In this document: positions 55,778-63,335 of the stretch, in pieces
How the letters are laid out: each line of letters begins with the position of its first letter
How positions within the stretch are numbered: position 1 is the stretch's first letter
Source: Acidobacteriota bacterium
GTDB taxonomy: Bacteria > Acidobacteriota > Thermoanaerobaculia > Multivoradales > JAGPDF01
Reading direction: 5' to 3'
Assembly (NCBI GenBank): GCA_014584695.1
Contig: JACTMI010000019.1
Coordinates: 1-64,000 of the forward strand
DNA: 64,000 bases
The notes under the pieces: generated by a model
The model's database searches: none
Seen by the model: only the letters and a program-made list of their open reading frames with translations
What the model was told of the DNA's origin: nothing
Position numbers and translations under genes: made by a program

Positions 55778-56003
55778 AGTTCCTCGCGATGAAGCTCCGC
55801 CACTTCTCCGGGACCTCCTCCTGCGGATAGATCGCCTGGACCGGGCAGGCGTCGATGCACAACCCGCAGTCGATGCACTCCTCCGGATGGATGAAGAGCA
55901 TCTCCCAGTCCTCGTTCTTGCCGTAGATGCAGTCGACCGGACAGACGTCGACGCAGGCCGTGTCCTTCACGCCGATGCAGGGCTCGGTGATGATGTGGGG
56001 CAC
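55749..56003 (-). CDS. fdxA: Seven-iron-type (3Fe-4S/4Fe-4S) ferredoxin
   Basis: An 84-residue ferredoxin. Cluster ligands are in CIGVKDTACVDVCPVDCI (Cys at 9, 17, 21 and 25) and CIDCGLCIDACPVQAI (about 42-57). The first group has the Asp/Val spacing of FdxA-type 7Fe ferredoxins. It carries electrons in the cytoplasm, probably from the adjacent reductase. On its strand a TTGACA-N17-TACCGT promoter lies about 75 bases upstream within the third regulatory block. Confidence 0.93.
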   Translation of the reverse strand: MPHIITEPCIGVKDTACVDVCPVDCIYGKNEDWEMLFIHPEECIDCGLCIDACPVQAIYPQEEVPEKWRSFIARNYEHFSLTSP

Positions 56004-56080
56004 CCAGGGCCTCCGATCTCTCGGTCCGGGGCTCGAAAGCCCGCGGACTCATCGAAACGGTACGTCGGGCGGGTGTGATT

Positions 56081-56107
56081 GTCAAGGTTACAGTACCAAT
56101 AAACATG
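56081..56107. promoter_or_regulatory. Divergent promoter/operator block, copy D (upstream of ferredoxin)
   Basis: GTCAAG at 56081, then GTTACA, then an ATG beginning exactly 24 bases after GTCAA begins, as in copies A and B (20 of 27 positions shared with A, 19 of 27 with B). The distal TTGAC half is not conserved. On the minus strand TTGACA-N17-TACCGT points at the ferredoxin gene. The plus-strand ATG (56105) opens METLQGLCQTRLGAI, then enters the antisense of the cyclo-ligase gene, so its own gene appears lost. The rest of 56004-56149 holds nothing else. Confidence 0.6.
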
Positions 56108-56149
56108 GAAACTCTTCAGGGGCTCTGCCAGACACGGCTTGGAGCGATC

Positions 56150-56821
56150 TCACGGCCGGGGCAGTGGCGAGGGGAGGGGTCCGGTCCCGGCTCGGACGAC
56201 CTCGCGTTCGGTGACGAGGACCGACATCGGCAGGTCGTGCGGCTCGACGGGCAACGCGTCGAAGAGCAACGCGGACGGCGTCAGGCCCACGGCGAGGACG
56301 CGGTGGCGCGCGAGGAACCGATCGAAGTACCCGCTCCCGTGGCCGAGCCGGTATCCACGCCGGTCGAACGCGAGCCCGAGGACGAGGGCGACGTCGACGT
56401 TTCTGTCGATCTCCGCATCGGCGAGCTCCGGTGTGCCGCGCGGTGGCTGCCTCAGTCCGAACGACAAGGTCCGCAGAGGGCAGGGATAGGGGTGGACGTG
56501 AAGCTGGCGATCCTTGGGATCGGCGCGCGGCACGAAGACCCTCCGCCCGCTCCCGAGGATGCGGTCGGTCAGTGACCAGGTATCGATCTCGGAACCGAAA
56601 GAGAGGCAGACGAGGACCCCTCTGGCGCCCGCGACCTCGGGGAGTCGCAGGACCGCATCGCCGATGCGTGCGGATGCCGACGACGCCAGGGACTCGGCGT
56701 GAACGGTCTCCAGGCGAGCCCGTACGGAGGTGCGCAGCCGCTCCTTGATGATCGGAACCGGCTCGCCGAATCCGTTTCTCGATTCGAGGGTTCCGAGCCG
56801 AGCGTCGCCTGGCGTCGTCAT
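56150..56821 (-). CDS. 5-formyltetrahydrofolate cyclo-ligase
   Basis: A 223-residue enzyme converting 5-formyl-THF to 5,10-methenyl-THF with ATP. Family marks are the basic N-terminus IKERLRTSVRARLE (about residues 25-38), VFVPRADPKDRQLHVHPY, and the ATP/folate loop GLAFDRRGYRLGHGSGYFDRFLA (about 165-188). ATG 56821 gives the most usual N-terminus; an ATG 27 bases upstream is also in frame. It lies between the cupredoxin and the ferredoxin operon. Confidence 0.92.
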   Translation of the reverse strand: MTTPGDARLGTLESRNGFGEPVPIIKERLRTSVRARLETVHAESLASSASARIGDAVLRLPEVAGARGVLVCLSFGSEIDTWSLTDRILGSGRRVFVPRADPKDRQLHVHPYPCPLRTLSFGLRQPPRGTPELADAEIDRNVDVALVLGLAFDRRGYRLGHGSGYFDRFLARHRVLAVGLTPSALLFDALPVEPHDLPMSVLVTEREVVRAGTGPLPSPLPRP

Positions 56822-56929
56822 GTCCCTGCCGCCCCCCATTGAGATCATCGCACCTGCCGCCCCGCGGACGTGGTGCCCGGCGATTCGACCGGCGCACGTT
56901 CCCGAGCGGCGGGGCCGCGCCCACGGCGC

Positions 56930-57292
56930 TCACTGGACACGAAGCGTCGCTTTCATGGTGGGGTGAAGGGTGCAGAAGTACCGGAGCTCGCCGGAGGCCT
57001 CGACCGTGAGCGACCAGGAACCGTTGGCCGGGATCGTCCCGGAGTCGAAGCTCCCCTCGGTGTCGGTGGCGGTGTGGGGGTAGAAGTCGCGATTGACCCA
57101 GACGACGGTGTCTCCGCGATCGACGGTGAGATCGTCCGGGCGGAAGGCGTTGCCCTCGATGGTGATCGTGTGACGTCGGGGCTCGGCGTGCTCCGCGGCC
57201 GCGGCGGCGAGGCCCACTCCGACGAGGAGCAGGCCCGCCGCCGCGAAGACGAGCGCGAGACGCCTGGCAGCGAGCGCGCTCATCCGCGTCAC
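56930..57292 (-). CDS. Cupredoxin-domain periplasmic protein (plastocyanin-like)
   Basis: A 120-residue protein starting at GTG 57292, overlapping the DUF4142 stop (GTGA). A signal segment (LALVFAAAGLLLVGVGLAAAAA) is followed by a blue-copper domain: IEGNAFRPDDLTVDRGDTVVWVNRDFYPHTAT (His ligand about 73) and YFCTLHPTMKATLRV with Cys, His and Met ligands (about 106, 109 and 112). It carries electrons in the periplasm and could feed the CuA subunit II of the nor-like enzyme. Confidence 0.9.
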   Translation of the reverse strand: MTRMSALAARRLALVFAAAGLLLVGVGLAAAAAEHAEPRRHTITIEGNAFRPDDLTVDRGDTVVWVNRDFYPHTATDTEGSFDSGTIPANGSWSLTVEASGELRYFCTLHPTMKATLRVQ

Positions 57293-57810
57293 CTCTTGGT
57301 CAGCGACCCGAGGAGCTGACGCGCGTGCGCGAGGTGGGCGTCGAAGGCCGGCCGGACCTTGACCAGGAGAGCCTTCAGCTCGCCGTTGGTCGCGCCCGGG
57401 ATCAGCGTGCCGTCGATCGCCGCGATCACCTGCTCGTGGTAGGCGACCTCGTGCTCGACGTAGGCCGTGTCGAACGCGGCGCCCTCGAGCTTCCGGAGTC
57501 GAGCGAGGTTCTCGTCGCCGGCCTGCTTCAGGCTGGCGCTGGTCGGGTTCTCCTGCGGTGTCACTCCGAGGCGCGTGACCAGCGCGGTCGCGGCCTCGTT
57601 GACTCCCGTGTGGTCGGTGATCATCAGCCGCGCGAACTCGACCACCGCCGGAGTCCGCGAGCGCTCGACGGCGAGCTTGCCGGCGTCGACGTCGACCTGA
57701 TTGGCGGTGACGACGATCGCCGCGATCTGGGCGTCGTCGACCTGGGCGAAGGCCGGAGCCCCGGCGAGGAGCAGGGCGGTTGCGGCGGCGGTGAGGAGCG
57801 GGATCTTCAT
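57289..57810 (-). CDS. DUF4142 secreted protein
   Basis: A 173-residue exported protein with signal peptide (LLTAAATALLLAGAPAFA) and the ferritin-like four-helix DUF4142 domain: IAAIVVTANQVDVDAGKLAVERSRTPAVVEFARLMITDH near the start, and AYHEQVIAAIDGTLIP later. His/Glu residues on helices could bind metal, but function is unknown. CAGGAGG lies 5 bases before the ATG. It is coupled to the cupredoxin gene, suggesting joint periplasmic metal or redox duty. Confidence 0.88.
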   Translation of the reverse strand: MKIPLLTAAATALLLAGAPAFAQVDDAQIAAIVVTANQVDVDAGKLAVERSRTPAVVEFARLMITDHTGVNEAATALVTRLGVTPQENPTSASLKQAGDENLARLRKLEGAAFDTAYVEHEVAYHEQVIAAIDGTLIPGATNGELKALLVKVRPAFDAHLAHARQLLGSLTKR

Positions 57811-57860
57811 GGGTCCTCCTGAGGGTGGGTTCGGCGCCCGGAAGCGTGCGTCGGTGAGCT

Positions 57861-57887
57861 TCTAAAACTCACAACAGTCATTTTAGA
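57861..57887. promoter_or_regulatory. TCTAAAA/TTTTAGA inverted repeat with half-site copy
   Basis: Perfect 7-base arms TCTAAAA and TTTTAGA are 13 bases apart; the enclosed CTCACAACAGTCA resembles the right half of blocks A and B (AAA-S-TCACAACA-R-TCAT). ATTTTAGAGA recurs exactly at 58071-58080, close to the SufR-like start. A/T-rich repeats stand out in this sequence. It lies between DUF4142/cupredoxin (minus) and the SufR-like gene (plus) in a 307-base gap with no other gene, and probably regulates one or both. Confidence 0.55.
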
Positions 57888-58117
57888 GAAGCCGCTCCAG
57901 GTCGTCAAGTGGGCTTCGGACGCTCGGTGCACGTCGTGCGGGCCATGCAGCGCAGATAGGGGGTCCAGCGATCCCAGTGAGCACCGCGAACCCTCGCCGG
58001 TGCTCCCCCGGGCGGACCTCCGGCGCTGCCCTGCGGGCTCTGGAATTGCCTTGTAGGGTCGAGAGGGGCTATTTTAGAGAGGCCCGCCTCGGCCCTGCGA
58101 GCCGCGGCCAAGAGACC

Positions 58118-58912
58118 GTGTCCGACCGTCCGAAGTCCCCGCCCGACGTCACGCCCGACGAGCTCGAGGAGCAGCTCGGCGGATTGGCGCTCCTCGGCGA
58201 CCCGGTGCGGCGGGCGATCTACCGCCACGTCATGTCGTCCGGTCGGGAAGTCAGCCGCGAGGAGGCGGCGCGAGCCGCGGGCGTGTCGCGGAGCGTCGCG
58301 AGCTTTCATCTCGATCGCCTGGCGGAGGAGGGACTCCTCGAGGTCGGCTTCCGTCGGCTCTCCGCGCGGAGCGGTCCGGGAGCGGGCCGGCCGTCCAAGC
58401 TCTACCGTCGGTCGGGTCGGCAGCTCGAAGTCTCGCTGCCGCCGCGCCGCTACGAGCTCGCGGCGCACCTGCTGGCCGAAGCCGTGGACCACAGCCTCGC
58501 CTCGCAGGCGCGCGACGCGCTGGCCGAGAGCGCCCGGGCGAGAGGCCGTCGCCTCGGTGCCGAAGCGCGGGCGCGCGCCGGCGCGCGTGCCGGCCGGCGC
58601 CGCCTCCTGGCCGAGCTCGCGGCGGTCCTGGTGGCGCAGGGCTACGAGCCGGAGCTCGTGGGCACGGAGCTACGGCTGCGCAACTGCCCGTTCCATGCGC
58701 TCGTCGGCGAGCACACGCAGCTCGTCTGCGGCATGAACCTCGACCTGCTCGAAGGCGTGGTCGACGGTCTGGCGGTCCGCGGGGCGAAGCCGGTGCTCGC
58801 CCCCCGCCCCGGCCTCTGCTGCGTGTGCGTACTGCTCGATCGCGATGGCCGACCTGGGCCGCCGAAGGCTCCCGGTATCGGAGAGGCTGCTCCGCCCGCG
58901 CGCTCCGCGTGA
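58118..58912 (+). CDS. SufR-like cysteine-containing transcriptional regulator
   Basis: A 264-residue regulator starting at GTG 58118. The N-terminal winged helix (about 18-100) includes LLGDPVRRAIYRHVMSSGREVSREEAARAAGVSRSVASFHLDRLAEEGLLEVGF and a GAGRPSKLY wing. The C-terminus has C190-x13-C204-x29-C234, followed by C235 and C237 (NCPF...QLVC...GLCCVC), a slightly looser version of the SufR spacing. It may bind a Fe-S cluster and respond to NO or oxidants. Its promoter region shares repeat elements with the cupredoxin operon. Confidence 0.78.
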   Translation: MSDRPKSPPDVTPDELEEQLGGLALLGDPVRRAIYRHVMSSGREVSREEAARAAGVSRSVASFHLDRLAEEGLLEVGFRRLSARSGPGAGRPSKLYRRSGRQLEVSLPPRRYELAAHLLAEAVDHSLASQARDALAESARARGRRLGAEARARAGARAGRRRLLAELAAVLVAQGYEPELVGTELRLRNCPFHALVGEHTQLVCGMNLDLLEGVVDGLAVRGAKPVLAPRPGLCCVCVLLDRDGRPGPPKAPGIGEAAPPARSA

Positions 58913-58928
58913 AACGGACAGCGCGGGC
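58894..58928. terminator. Strong hairpin between convergent genes
   Basis: GCCCGCGC and GCGCGGGC form a perfect 8-bp stem spanning the stop codon of the SufR-like gene and reaching within 10 bases of the rnk stop on the other strand. It lacks a T tract; a bidirectional terminator-like role fits the convergent arrangement. Confidence 0.45.
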
Positions 58929-58937
58929 GACGTCGCC

Positions 58938-59348
58938 TCAGCGCGAGAAGTCTCCCGCCGCCTCGGGCTGGTAGAGCACGGCCTCGACCCGCAGGCGCCG
59001 CAGGCCTCCCGGCACGGTCCATTCGATCTCGTCGCCGACGCGGTAGCCGAGCATCGCGGCACCGATCGGCGCGAACACCGAGATTCTCCCGTCGGCGAAG
59101 TCCGCGTCCTGGGGGTAGACCAGCGTGTATTCGAGCGTCGCGCCCCGATCGAGATCGAGGAGCCGAGCCTTCGAGTTCATCGTGATGACGTCCGGCGGGA
59201 TCTCGGCCGCTGGCACCACGCTCGCGCGTTGGATCTCGACGACGAGATCGCGCACGTCGTCGCGGTCCCAGGCGGCGGTCGGTCGCTCGAGGAGCGCCAC
59301 CAGACGCTTGCGGTCCTCGGCGGTCAGGAAGATGTTGCGCTCGCTCAA
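58938..59348 (-). CDS. rnk: Rnk-type regulator (GreA/GreB C-terminal domain)
   Basis: A 136-residue protein, the same length as Escherichia coli Rnk. A short coiled N-terminus (ERNIFLTAEDRKRLVALLE) precedes the GreA/B-type FKBP-like domain: DVITMNSKARLLDLDRGATLEYTLVYPQDADF and ISVFAPIGAAMLGYRVGDEIEWTVPGGLRRLRVEAVLYQPEAAGDF. Rnk binds RNA polymerase and regulates nucleoside diphosphate kinase levels. TTG 59348 is chosen because GGAGG lies upstream and it gives the family length. Confidence 0.9.
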   Translation of the reverse strand: MSERNIFLTAEDRKRLVALLERPTAAWDRDDVRDLVVEIQRASVVPAAEIPPDVITMNSKARLLDLDRGATLEYTLVYPQDADFADGRISVFAPIGAAMLGYRVGDEIEWTVPGGLRRLRVEAVLYQPEAAGDFSR

Positions 59349-59493
59349 CTCGAACCCCTCCTCGGCGGGCCGTCGCCGACTCCGTTGATCTTACTCCCGC
59401 GGAGAGGGCGAAGGACGCCCACCGCCTGGTGGGTGCCACGTTGCGGCAGGCGACCGGCGCGCTCGCTCGGATTCCGGTCCTCGGCGTGGCCAC

Positions 59494-59534
59494 TTGACGA
59501 GTCGGAGAGTGCGCCTTATATTTAGGACCCCTAA
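59494..59534 (+). promoter_or_regulatory. Sigma-70 promoter overlapped by an operator, for the MarR gene
   Basis: TTGACG (59494) and TATATT (59517) are 17 bases apart. TTAGG-ACC-CCTAA (59522-59534), a perfect 5-bp inverted repeat, overlaps the -10 and the likely transcription start. The MarR ATG begins 15 bases after the -10, so the leader is only a few bases long. Autorepression is the natural reading. Confidence 0.65.
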
Positions 59535-59537
59535 CGA

Positions 59538-60251
59538 ATGACTCCGAGAACGAGACCCGCGATGAAAGCCCCTTTCGACAACGAATCCACGGCGCACCGT
59601 CTCGTCACCGCGCTCGCCAAGGTCGGTCTGGCGCTGCGGACGAGGGCCTGGCAGGCGGCCGGAGAGCGGGGCCTGACGCCGACCCAGACCCAGCTCCTCA
59701 CCCTGCTCGACGGTGGGTCGGCGCCCGGCGCCCGGCTCGCGCAGCTCGCGGCGGGCCTGGGCGTGACGCCGGCCACGGCGAGCGAGGCCGTCGCCGCGCT
59801 GGTGCGCAAGGGGCTCGTGAAGAGCGAACGCGCGGCGGACGACGCGCGCGCCCGGGACATCCGCCTCACGCGTGCGGGGCGTCAGATGGCCCGGCGGGCC
59901 GCGGGTTGGACCGACTTCCTGCGGGCGGCCGCGGACACCCTGGAGCCCGGTGAGCAGGCGGTCTTCCTGCGGGGCCTGGTGAAGATGATCCGCGAGCTCC
60001 AGGAGCGCGGGGAGATTCCGGTCTCCCGCATGTGCGTCACCTGCCTCTACTTCCGTCCCAACGAGCATCCCGGCGAGGATCTGCCGCATCACTGCGCCTT
60101 CGTCGATGCGCCGTTCGGCGACCGGAGCCTCCGTCTCGATTGCGGCGACCACGTCGTCGTCGCCCCGGATCAATCGGGGGAGCTCTGGAAGAGGTTCGTC
60201 GACCGGGGCTCCGACACCGGCTCCGGGCCCTCCCCGTCACCGACACAGTAG
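59538..60251 (+). CDS. MarR-family regulator with cysteine-rich C-terminal extension
   Basis: A 237-residue protein. Residues 20-150 form a MarR winged helix (GLTPTQTQLLTLLDGGSAPGARLAQLAAGLGVTPATASEAVAALVRKGLVKSERAADDARARDIRLT). An extra domain follows with SRMCVTCLYFRPN, LPHHCAFVDAPFGDR and LRLDCGDHVVV: four cysteines (C-x2-C, C, C; about residues 167-205), well placed to hold a metal or Fe-S cluster. ATG 59538 is near-leaderless; ATG 59562 is an alternative. It lies 143 bases upstream of the protoglobin gene on the same strand, so it probably controls that NO/O2-binding protein. Confidence 0.85.
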   Translation: MTPRTRPAMKAPFDNESTAHRLVTALAKVGLALRTRAWQAAGERGLTPTQTQLLTLLDGGSAPGARLAQLAAGLGVTPATASEAVAALVRKGLVKSERAADDARARDIRLTRAGRQMARRAAGWTDFLRAAADTLEPGEQAVFLRGLVKMIRELQERGEIPVSRMCVTCLYFRPNEHPGEDLPHHCAFVDAPFGDRSLRLDCGDHVVVAPDQSGELWKRFVDRGSDTGSGPSPSPTQ

Positions 60252-60394
60252 GCCGGAATCCAGCGTCCCGAGGAGTCACCATGGCCCGTCGTCCCCTTCT
60301 CGTCGCAGCCCGGCTCGTCGCCCTCCTGGCGGCGGGTCACCTTTCCATCGTCAGCGCCCTGCTCGCCGAGCCGCGGCGCCAAGGAGAGCCCCCG

Positions 60395-61003
60395 ATGTCG
60401 TCCACCGCCCACGCCGCACCCTCCATCCCCGGTTACACCCTCGGCAACCCGGCCGTGCCGCGCTCGCCGCTCTCGATGGAGGAGCTCGCTCTGCTCCAGA
60501 AGACGGTCCTCTTCACCGACGAGGACGTGAAGTACCTGCGGCTCTCCGGCGAAGTTCTCGCCGGCCAGGAGGAGGCGGTGCTCGACGTCTGGTACGGGTT
60601 CGTGGCCTCGCACCCGCACCTGGTCTACTACTTCGGCCGCAAGGCCGACGGCCAGCCGGACGGCGACTACCTGGCCGCCGTTCGCAAGCGGTTCGCGCGC
60701 TGGATCCAGGACACGGCCGCGGCCAACTACGACCAGGCGTGGCTCGACTACCAGTACGAGATCGGCCGGCGCCACCACCGGACCGCGAAAAACCGCACCG
60801 ACGGCGCCCCGAGCGTCGACAACATCAGCTATCGGTACCTGCCGGCGTTCATCTACCCGATCACCGCGACGCTGAAGCCGTTTCTCGCCAAGAAAGGGCA
60901 CGGCGAGGAGGAGGTGGAGAAGATGCACCAGGCGTGGCTGAAATCCGTGATCCTCCAGGTCACGCTCTGGAGCCAGCCGTACATTCTCGACGGCGACTTC
61001 TGA
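60395..61003 (+). CDS. Protoglobin (globin-fold O2/NO sensor or dioxygenase)
   Basis: A 202-residue protoglobin. IPGYTLGNPAVPRSPLSMEELALLQKTVLFTDEDVKYLRLSGEVL, VLDVWYGFVASHPHLVYYF, and the proximal-His region YQYEIGRRHHRTAKNRTDG, then YLPAFIYPITATLKPFLAKKGH. Protoglobins bind O2, CO and NO. The ATG at 60395 has AAGGAG 8 bases upstream and gives the family length. A farther ATG (60281) with its own ribosome site would add 38 residues including a hydrophobic stretch; I consider that less likely. It follows the cysteine-rich MarR gene. Confidence 0.88.
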   Translation: MSSTAHAAPSIPGYTLGNPAVPRSPLSMEELALLQKTVLFTDEDVKYLRLSGEVLAGQEEAVLDVWYGFVASHPHLVYYFGRKADGQPDGDYLAAVRKRFARWIQDTAAANYDQAWLDYQYEIGRRHHRTAKNRTDGAPSVDNISYRYLPAFIYPITATLKPFLAKKGHGEEEVEKMHQAWLKSVILQVTLWSQPYILDGDF

Positions 61004-61016
61004 GCTCGGTTCGGAA

Positions 61017-62549
61017 TCACGGCGGAGCGTCCGGCCGCGGTCGGACCGGACCTTCGCCGTCTCCGGGTCGGCCCGAGCCTCGGGCCAATGGGTCGAGGCC
61101 GCGGGAGGGCAGCGAGCCGGGATCGACCGGTCCCGGGCTCGCCACCGCTCCCGGAAGCCGGATACCGACCTCGAGGCCCCGACCCTGCGGACCGTTGCCG
61201 AGCGTGATCGAGCCGCCGTGAACCTCGACGATGCGAGCGACGATCGACAGGCCGAGCCCGCTGCCGCCCCCGCGTCCGGGCAGGCGATGGAAACGGTCGA
61301 AGACGCGCTCGCGCTCCGCCTCGGGGATCCCCGGCCCGTCGTCGACGACGCGAAGCGCGACCCGATCGCCCTCCCGCCCGAGCTCGATTCGCACTTCGCC
61401 GCCCTGTCTTCCGTGCCGGACAGCGTTCTCGAGCAGGTTGGCGACCAGCGTCGCCAACAGTGGACGGTTGCCCGAGACCAGGATCGTCCCCGAGCCCTCC
61501 CGAACGAATCGCATTCCGCGCGCCGTGGCCTCCTGGGCGAGCGCTGCCAGCTGCTCGTCGATCACCAGCTCCAGGTGGACCTCCTCGAAACCCTGAGCGG
61601 CGTCTGGCTCGAGGCGCGCGAGCGTCAGGAGCTGACGCACCAGGTGCGTCAGTCGGTCGGTGCCGCGAACGACCTGACCGAGGGCGTGCGCGCGCTCCTC
61701 CGGCGTCCGGGCCCCCAGCGCCACCTGGGCCTGCGTCTTCAACGCTGCGAGCGGGGTCCGCAGCTCGTGGGCGGCGTCGGCGGTGAAGCCCCGCTCGAGC
61801 TCCAGCCGCCGCCGCAGCCGCTCGAGAAGCCCGTCCAAGGCGCCAGCGAGCGGCGCGAGCTCGCTCGGTCTCGGCTCCGCGGCGAGGGGCGCGACGTCGT
61901 CCACGCGGCGCTTCGAGAGCTCGGTCGCAAGGTGATGCAAGGGACGGATTCCCGCCGTCGTAGCCAGCCACAGGAGCAGCCCGAGCACGGGGAGCGCGAT
62001 CCCCATCGGCACGAGCATGTTGCGCGCTACGGTCGCCGCCAGGCTGGCGCGCAGGTCGGCGCGCTGGCAGATCTGAGCTTCGATTCCTTCGTCCGGATCG
62101 GCCAGGACCAGGACCCGCCAGCGGGTGCCGTCGAGCTCCCGATCGAAGAAGCCTCGCGCGCCGAGGGGCACGATCGGGTCGCGTGGCAGGTCGCGCGTCG
62201 ACTGGTAGAGGAGCCGGCCGTCGACGGACCAGATCTGGAAGTGCAGGCTCTGCTCGTAGCGGTGATCGCTCCCGGGGCTCTCCTCGATCGGATGCTCCCG
62301 GGTGTGCCCGAGCTCATCTCCGAGCTCCCCCTCGAGCTCGACCCCATGGTCCTCCCCGAGTTCGTCCGCGGCTCGCTCCAGCACGATACGACCCGCTTGC
62401 GCCAGCTGCGCGTCGAACAGCTCGGCCAGCTCGCGGCGCGCATCGACGTAGCTCCACGTGATCGCGACCAGCCAGCAGAGTACCGTGGCGCCCAGGAGCA
62501 GCAGGAGCAGCCGGGCGCGGATCGAGACGACTCGCGGAGCTCGGCTCAT
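61017..62549 (-). CDS. Two-component sensor histidine kinase (QseC/TctE-like)
   Basis: A 510-residue kinase: helix 1 (residues 13-30), periplasmic sensor (about 31-180, acidic), helix 2 (about 185-207), HAMP, HisKA with phosphorylated His in FTADAAHELRTPLAALKTQA, and an ATPase domain with N box (LVANLLENAVRHG), DDGPGI and GGGSGLGLSI. A 35-residue proline/glycine tail ends it. The ATG overlaps the response-regulator stop by four bases. The signal is unknown; the divergent cytochrome b561 gene suggests envelope redox or metal sensing. Confidence 0.93.
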   Translation of the reverse strand: MSRAPRVVSIRARLLLLLLGATVLCWLVAITWSYVDARRELAELFDAQLAQAGRIVLERAADELGEDHGVELEGELGDELGHTREHPIEESPGSDHRYEQSLHFQIWSVDGRLLYQSTRDLPRDPIVPLGARGFFDRELDGTRWRVLVLADPDEGIEAQICQRADLRASLAATVARNMLVPMGIALPVLGLLLWLATTAGIRPLHHLATELSKRRVDDVAPLAAEPRPSELAPLAGALDGLLERLRRRLELERGFTADAAHELRTPLAALKTQAQVALGARTPEERAHALGQVVRGTDRLTHLVRQLLTLARLEPDAAQGFEEVHLELVIDEQLAALAQEATARGMRFVREGSGTILVSGNRPLLATLVANLLENAVRHGRQGGEVRIELGREGDRVALRVVDDGPGIPEAERERVFDRFHRLPGRGGGSGLGLSIVARIVEVHGGSITLGNGPQGRGLEVGIRLPGAVASPGPVDPGSLPSRGLDPLARGSGRPGDGEGPVRPRPDAPP

Positions 62550-63217
62550 GGCGCCTTCGTGCGCCGCCCCATCGAATAGCCGACACCGCGCACGGTGCGG
62601 ATCCGATCCGCGCCGAGCTTGCGGCGGAGGTTGTGGACATGGACCTCGACGGCGTTGCTCGCGACCTCGTCCCCCCAGCCGTAGAGATGATCTTCCAGGC
62701 GCCCGCGCGAGAGGACCTCGCCGGAGTGCGCCATCAGCTCGTGGAGCACCGCGAACTCACGCGGTGAGACCTCCACCTCCCGGCCGCCGAGCTTTACCGT
62801 GTGGGCCGCGGGGTCGAGGGCCAGGTCGCCGTCGAGTAACTCCGGCTCGCCCCTTCCGGATCCCCGGCGCACCAAGGCTCGCAAGCGCGCGAGGAGCTCG
62901 CCGAGATCGAACGGCTTGACGAGGTAGTCGTCGGCGCCGTGATCCAGCCCGGCGATGCGATCGGTGACCGTGTCGCGGGCGGTGAGGATCAGCACCGGAG
63001 TCGAGTCGCCCACGGCCCGCCGGCGCTTCAGGAGTTCGAGGCCGCCGATGCCCGGCAGGCCGAGATCGAGCACGACGACATCGTAGGCGGCCAGCCCGAG
63101 CGCGGCCTCGGCCTCGCGACCGTCCTGCAACCAATCGACTGCGAAGCCGGCCTGCGCGATCCCGGCGCGCACGCCGTCCCCCAGCAGCTCGTCGTCCTCG
63201 ATCAGCAGCACACGCAA
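62546..63217 (-). CDS. OmpR/PhoB-family response regulator
   Basis: A 223-residue regulator starting at TTG 63217 (GGAGGA 8 bases upstream). The receiver domain has EDD near residue 7, phosphorylated Asp in VVVLDLGLPG (about 51) and Lys in LVKPFD; the OmpR-type winged helix ends with ASNAVEVHVHNLRRKLGADRIRTVRGVGYSM. An in-frame ATG upstream would add about 50 unconserved residues. It is the partner of the downstream kinase. Confidence 0.93.
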   Translation of the reverse strand: MRVLLIEDDELLGDGVRAGIAQAGFAVDWLQDGREAEAALGLAAYDVVVLDLGLPGIGGLELLKRRRAVGDSTPVLILTARDTVTDRIAGLDHGADDYLVKPFDLGELLARLRALVRRGSGRGEPELLDGDLALDPAAHTVKLGGREVEVSPREFAVLHELMAHSGEVLSRGRLEDHLYGWGDEVASNAVEVHVHNLRRKLGADRIRTVRGVGYSMGRRTKAP

Positions 63218-63335
63218 CGGTCGGATTCCTCCCACGGCCTCGCCGCTTTCGAGGATACTCCCGGCGGCGCGAGTTAAGCCTGCCTTAAGGAGCGGGCCGC
63301 TACGCTGACGGCGAGGGTTGGAAAGGAGTAAGGCG

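Noticed and set aside
60281-60394. N-terminal extension of the protoglobin with a possible signal peptide
   Set aside because: The family length and a good AAGGAG site support the start at 60395; the extension is unlike known protoglobins.
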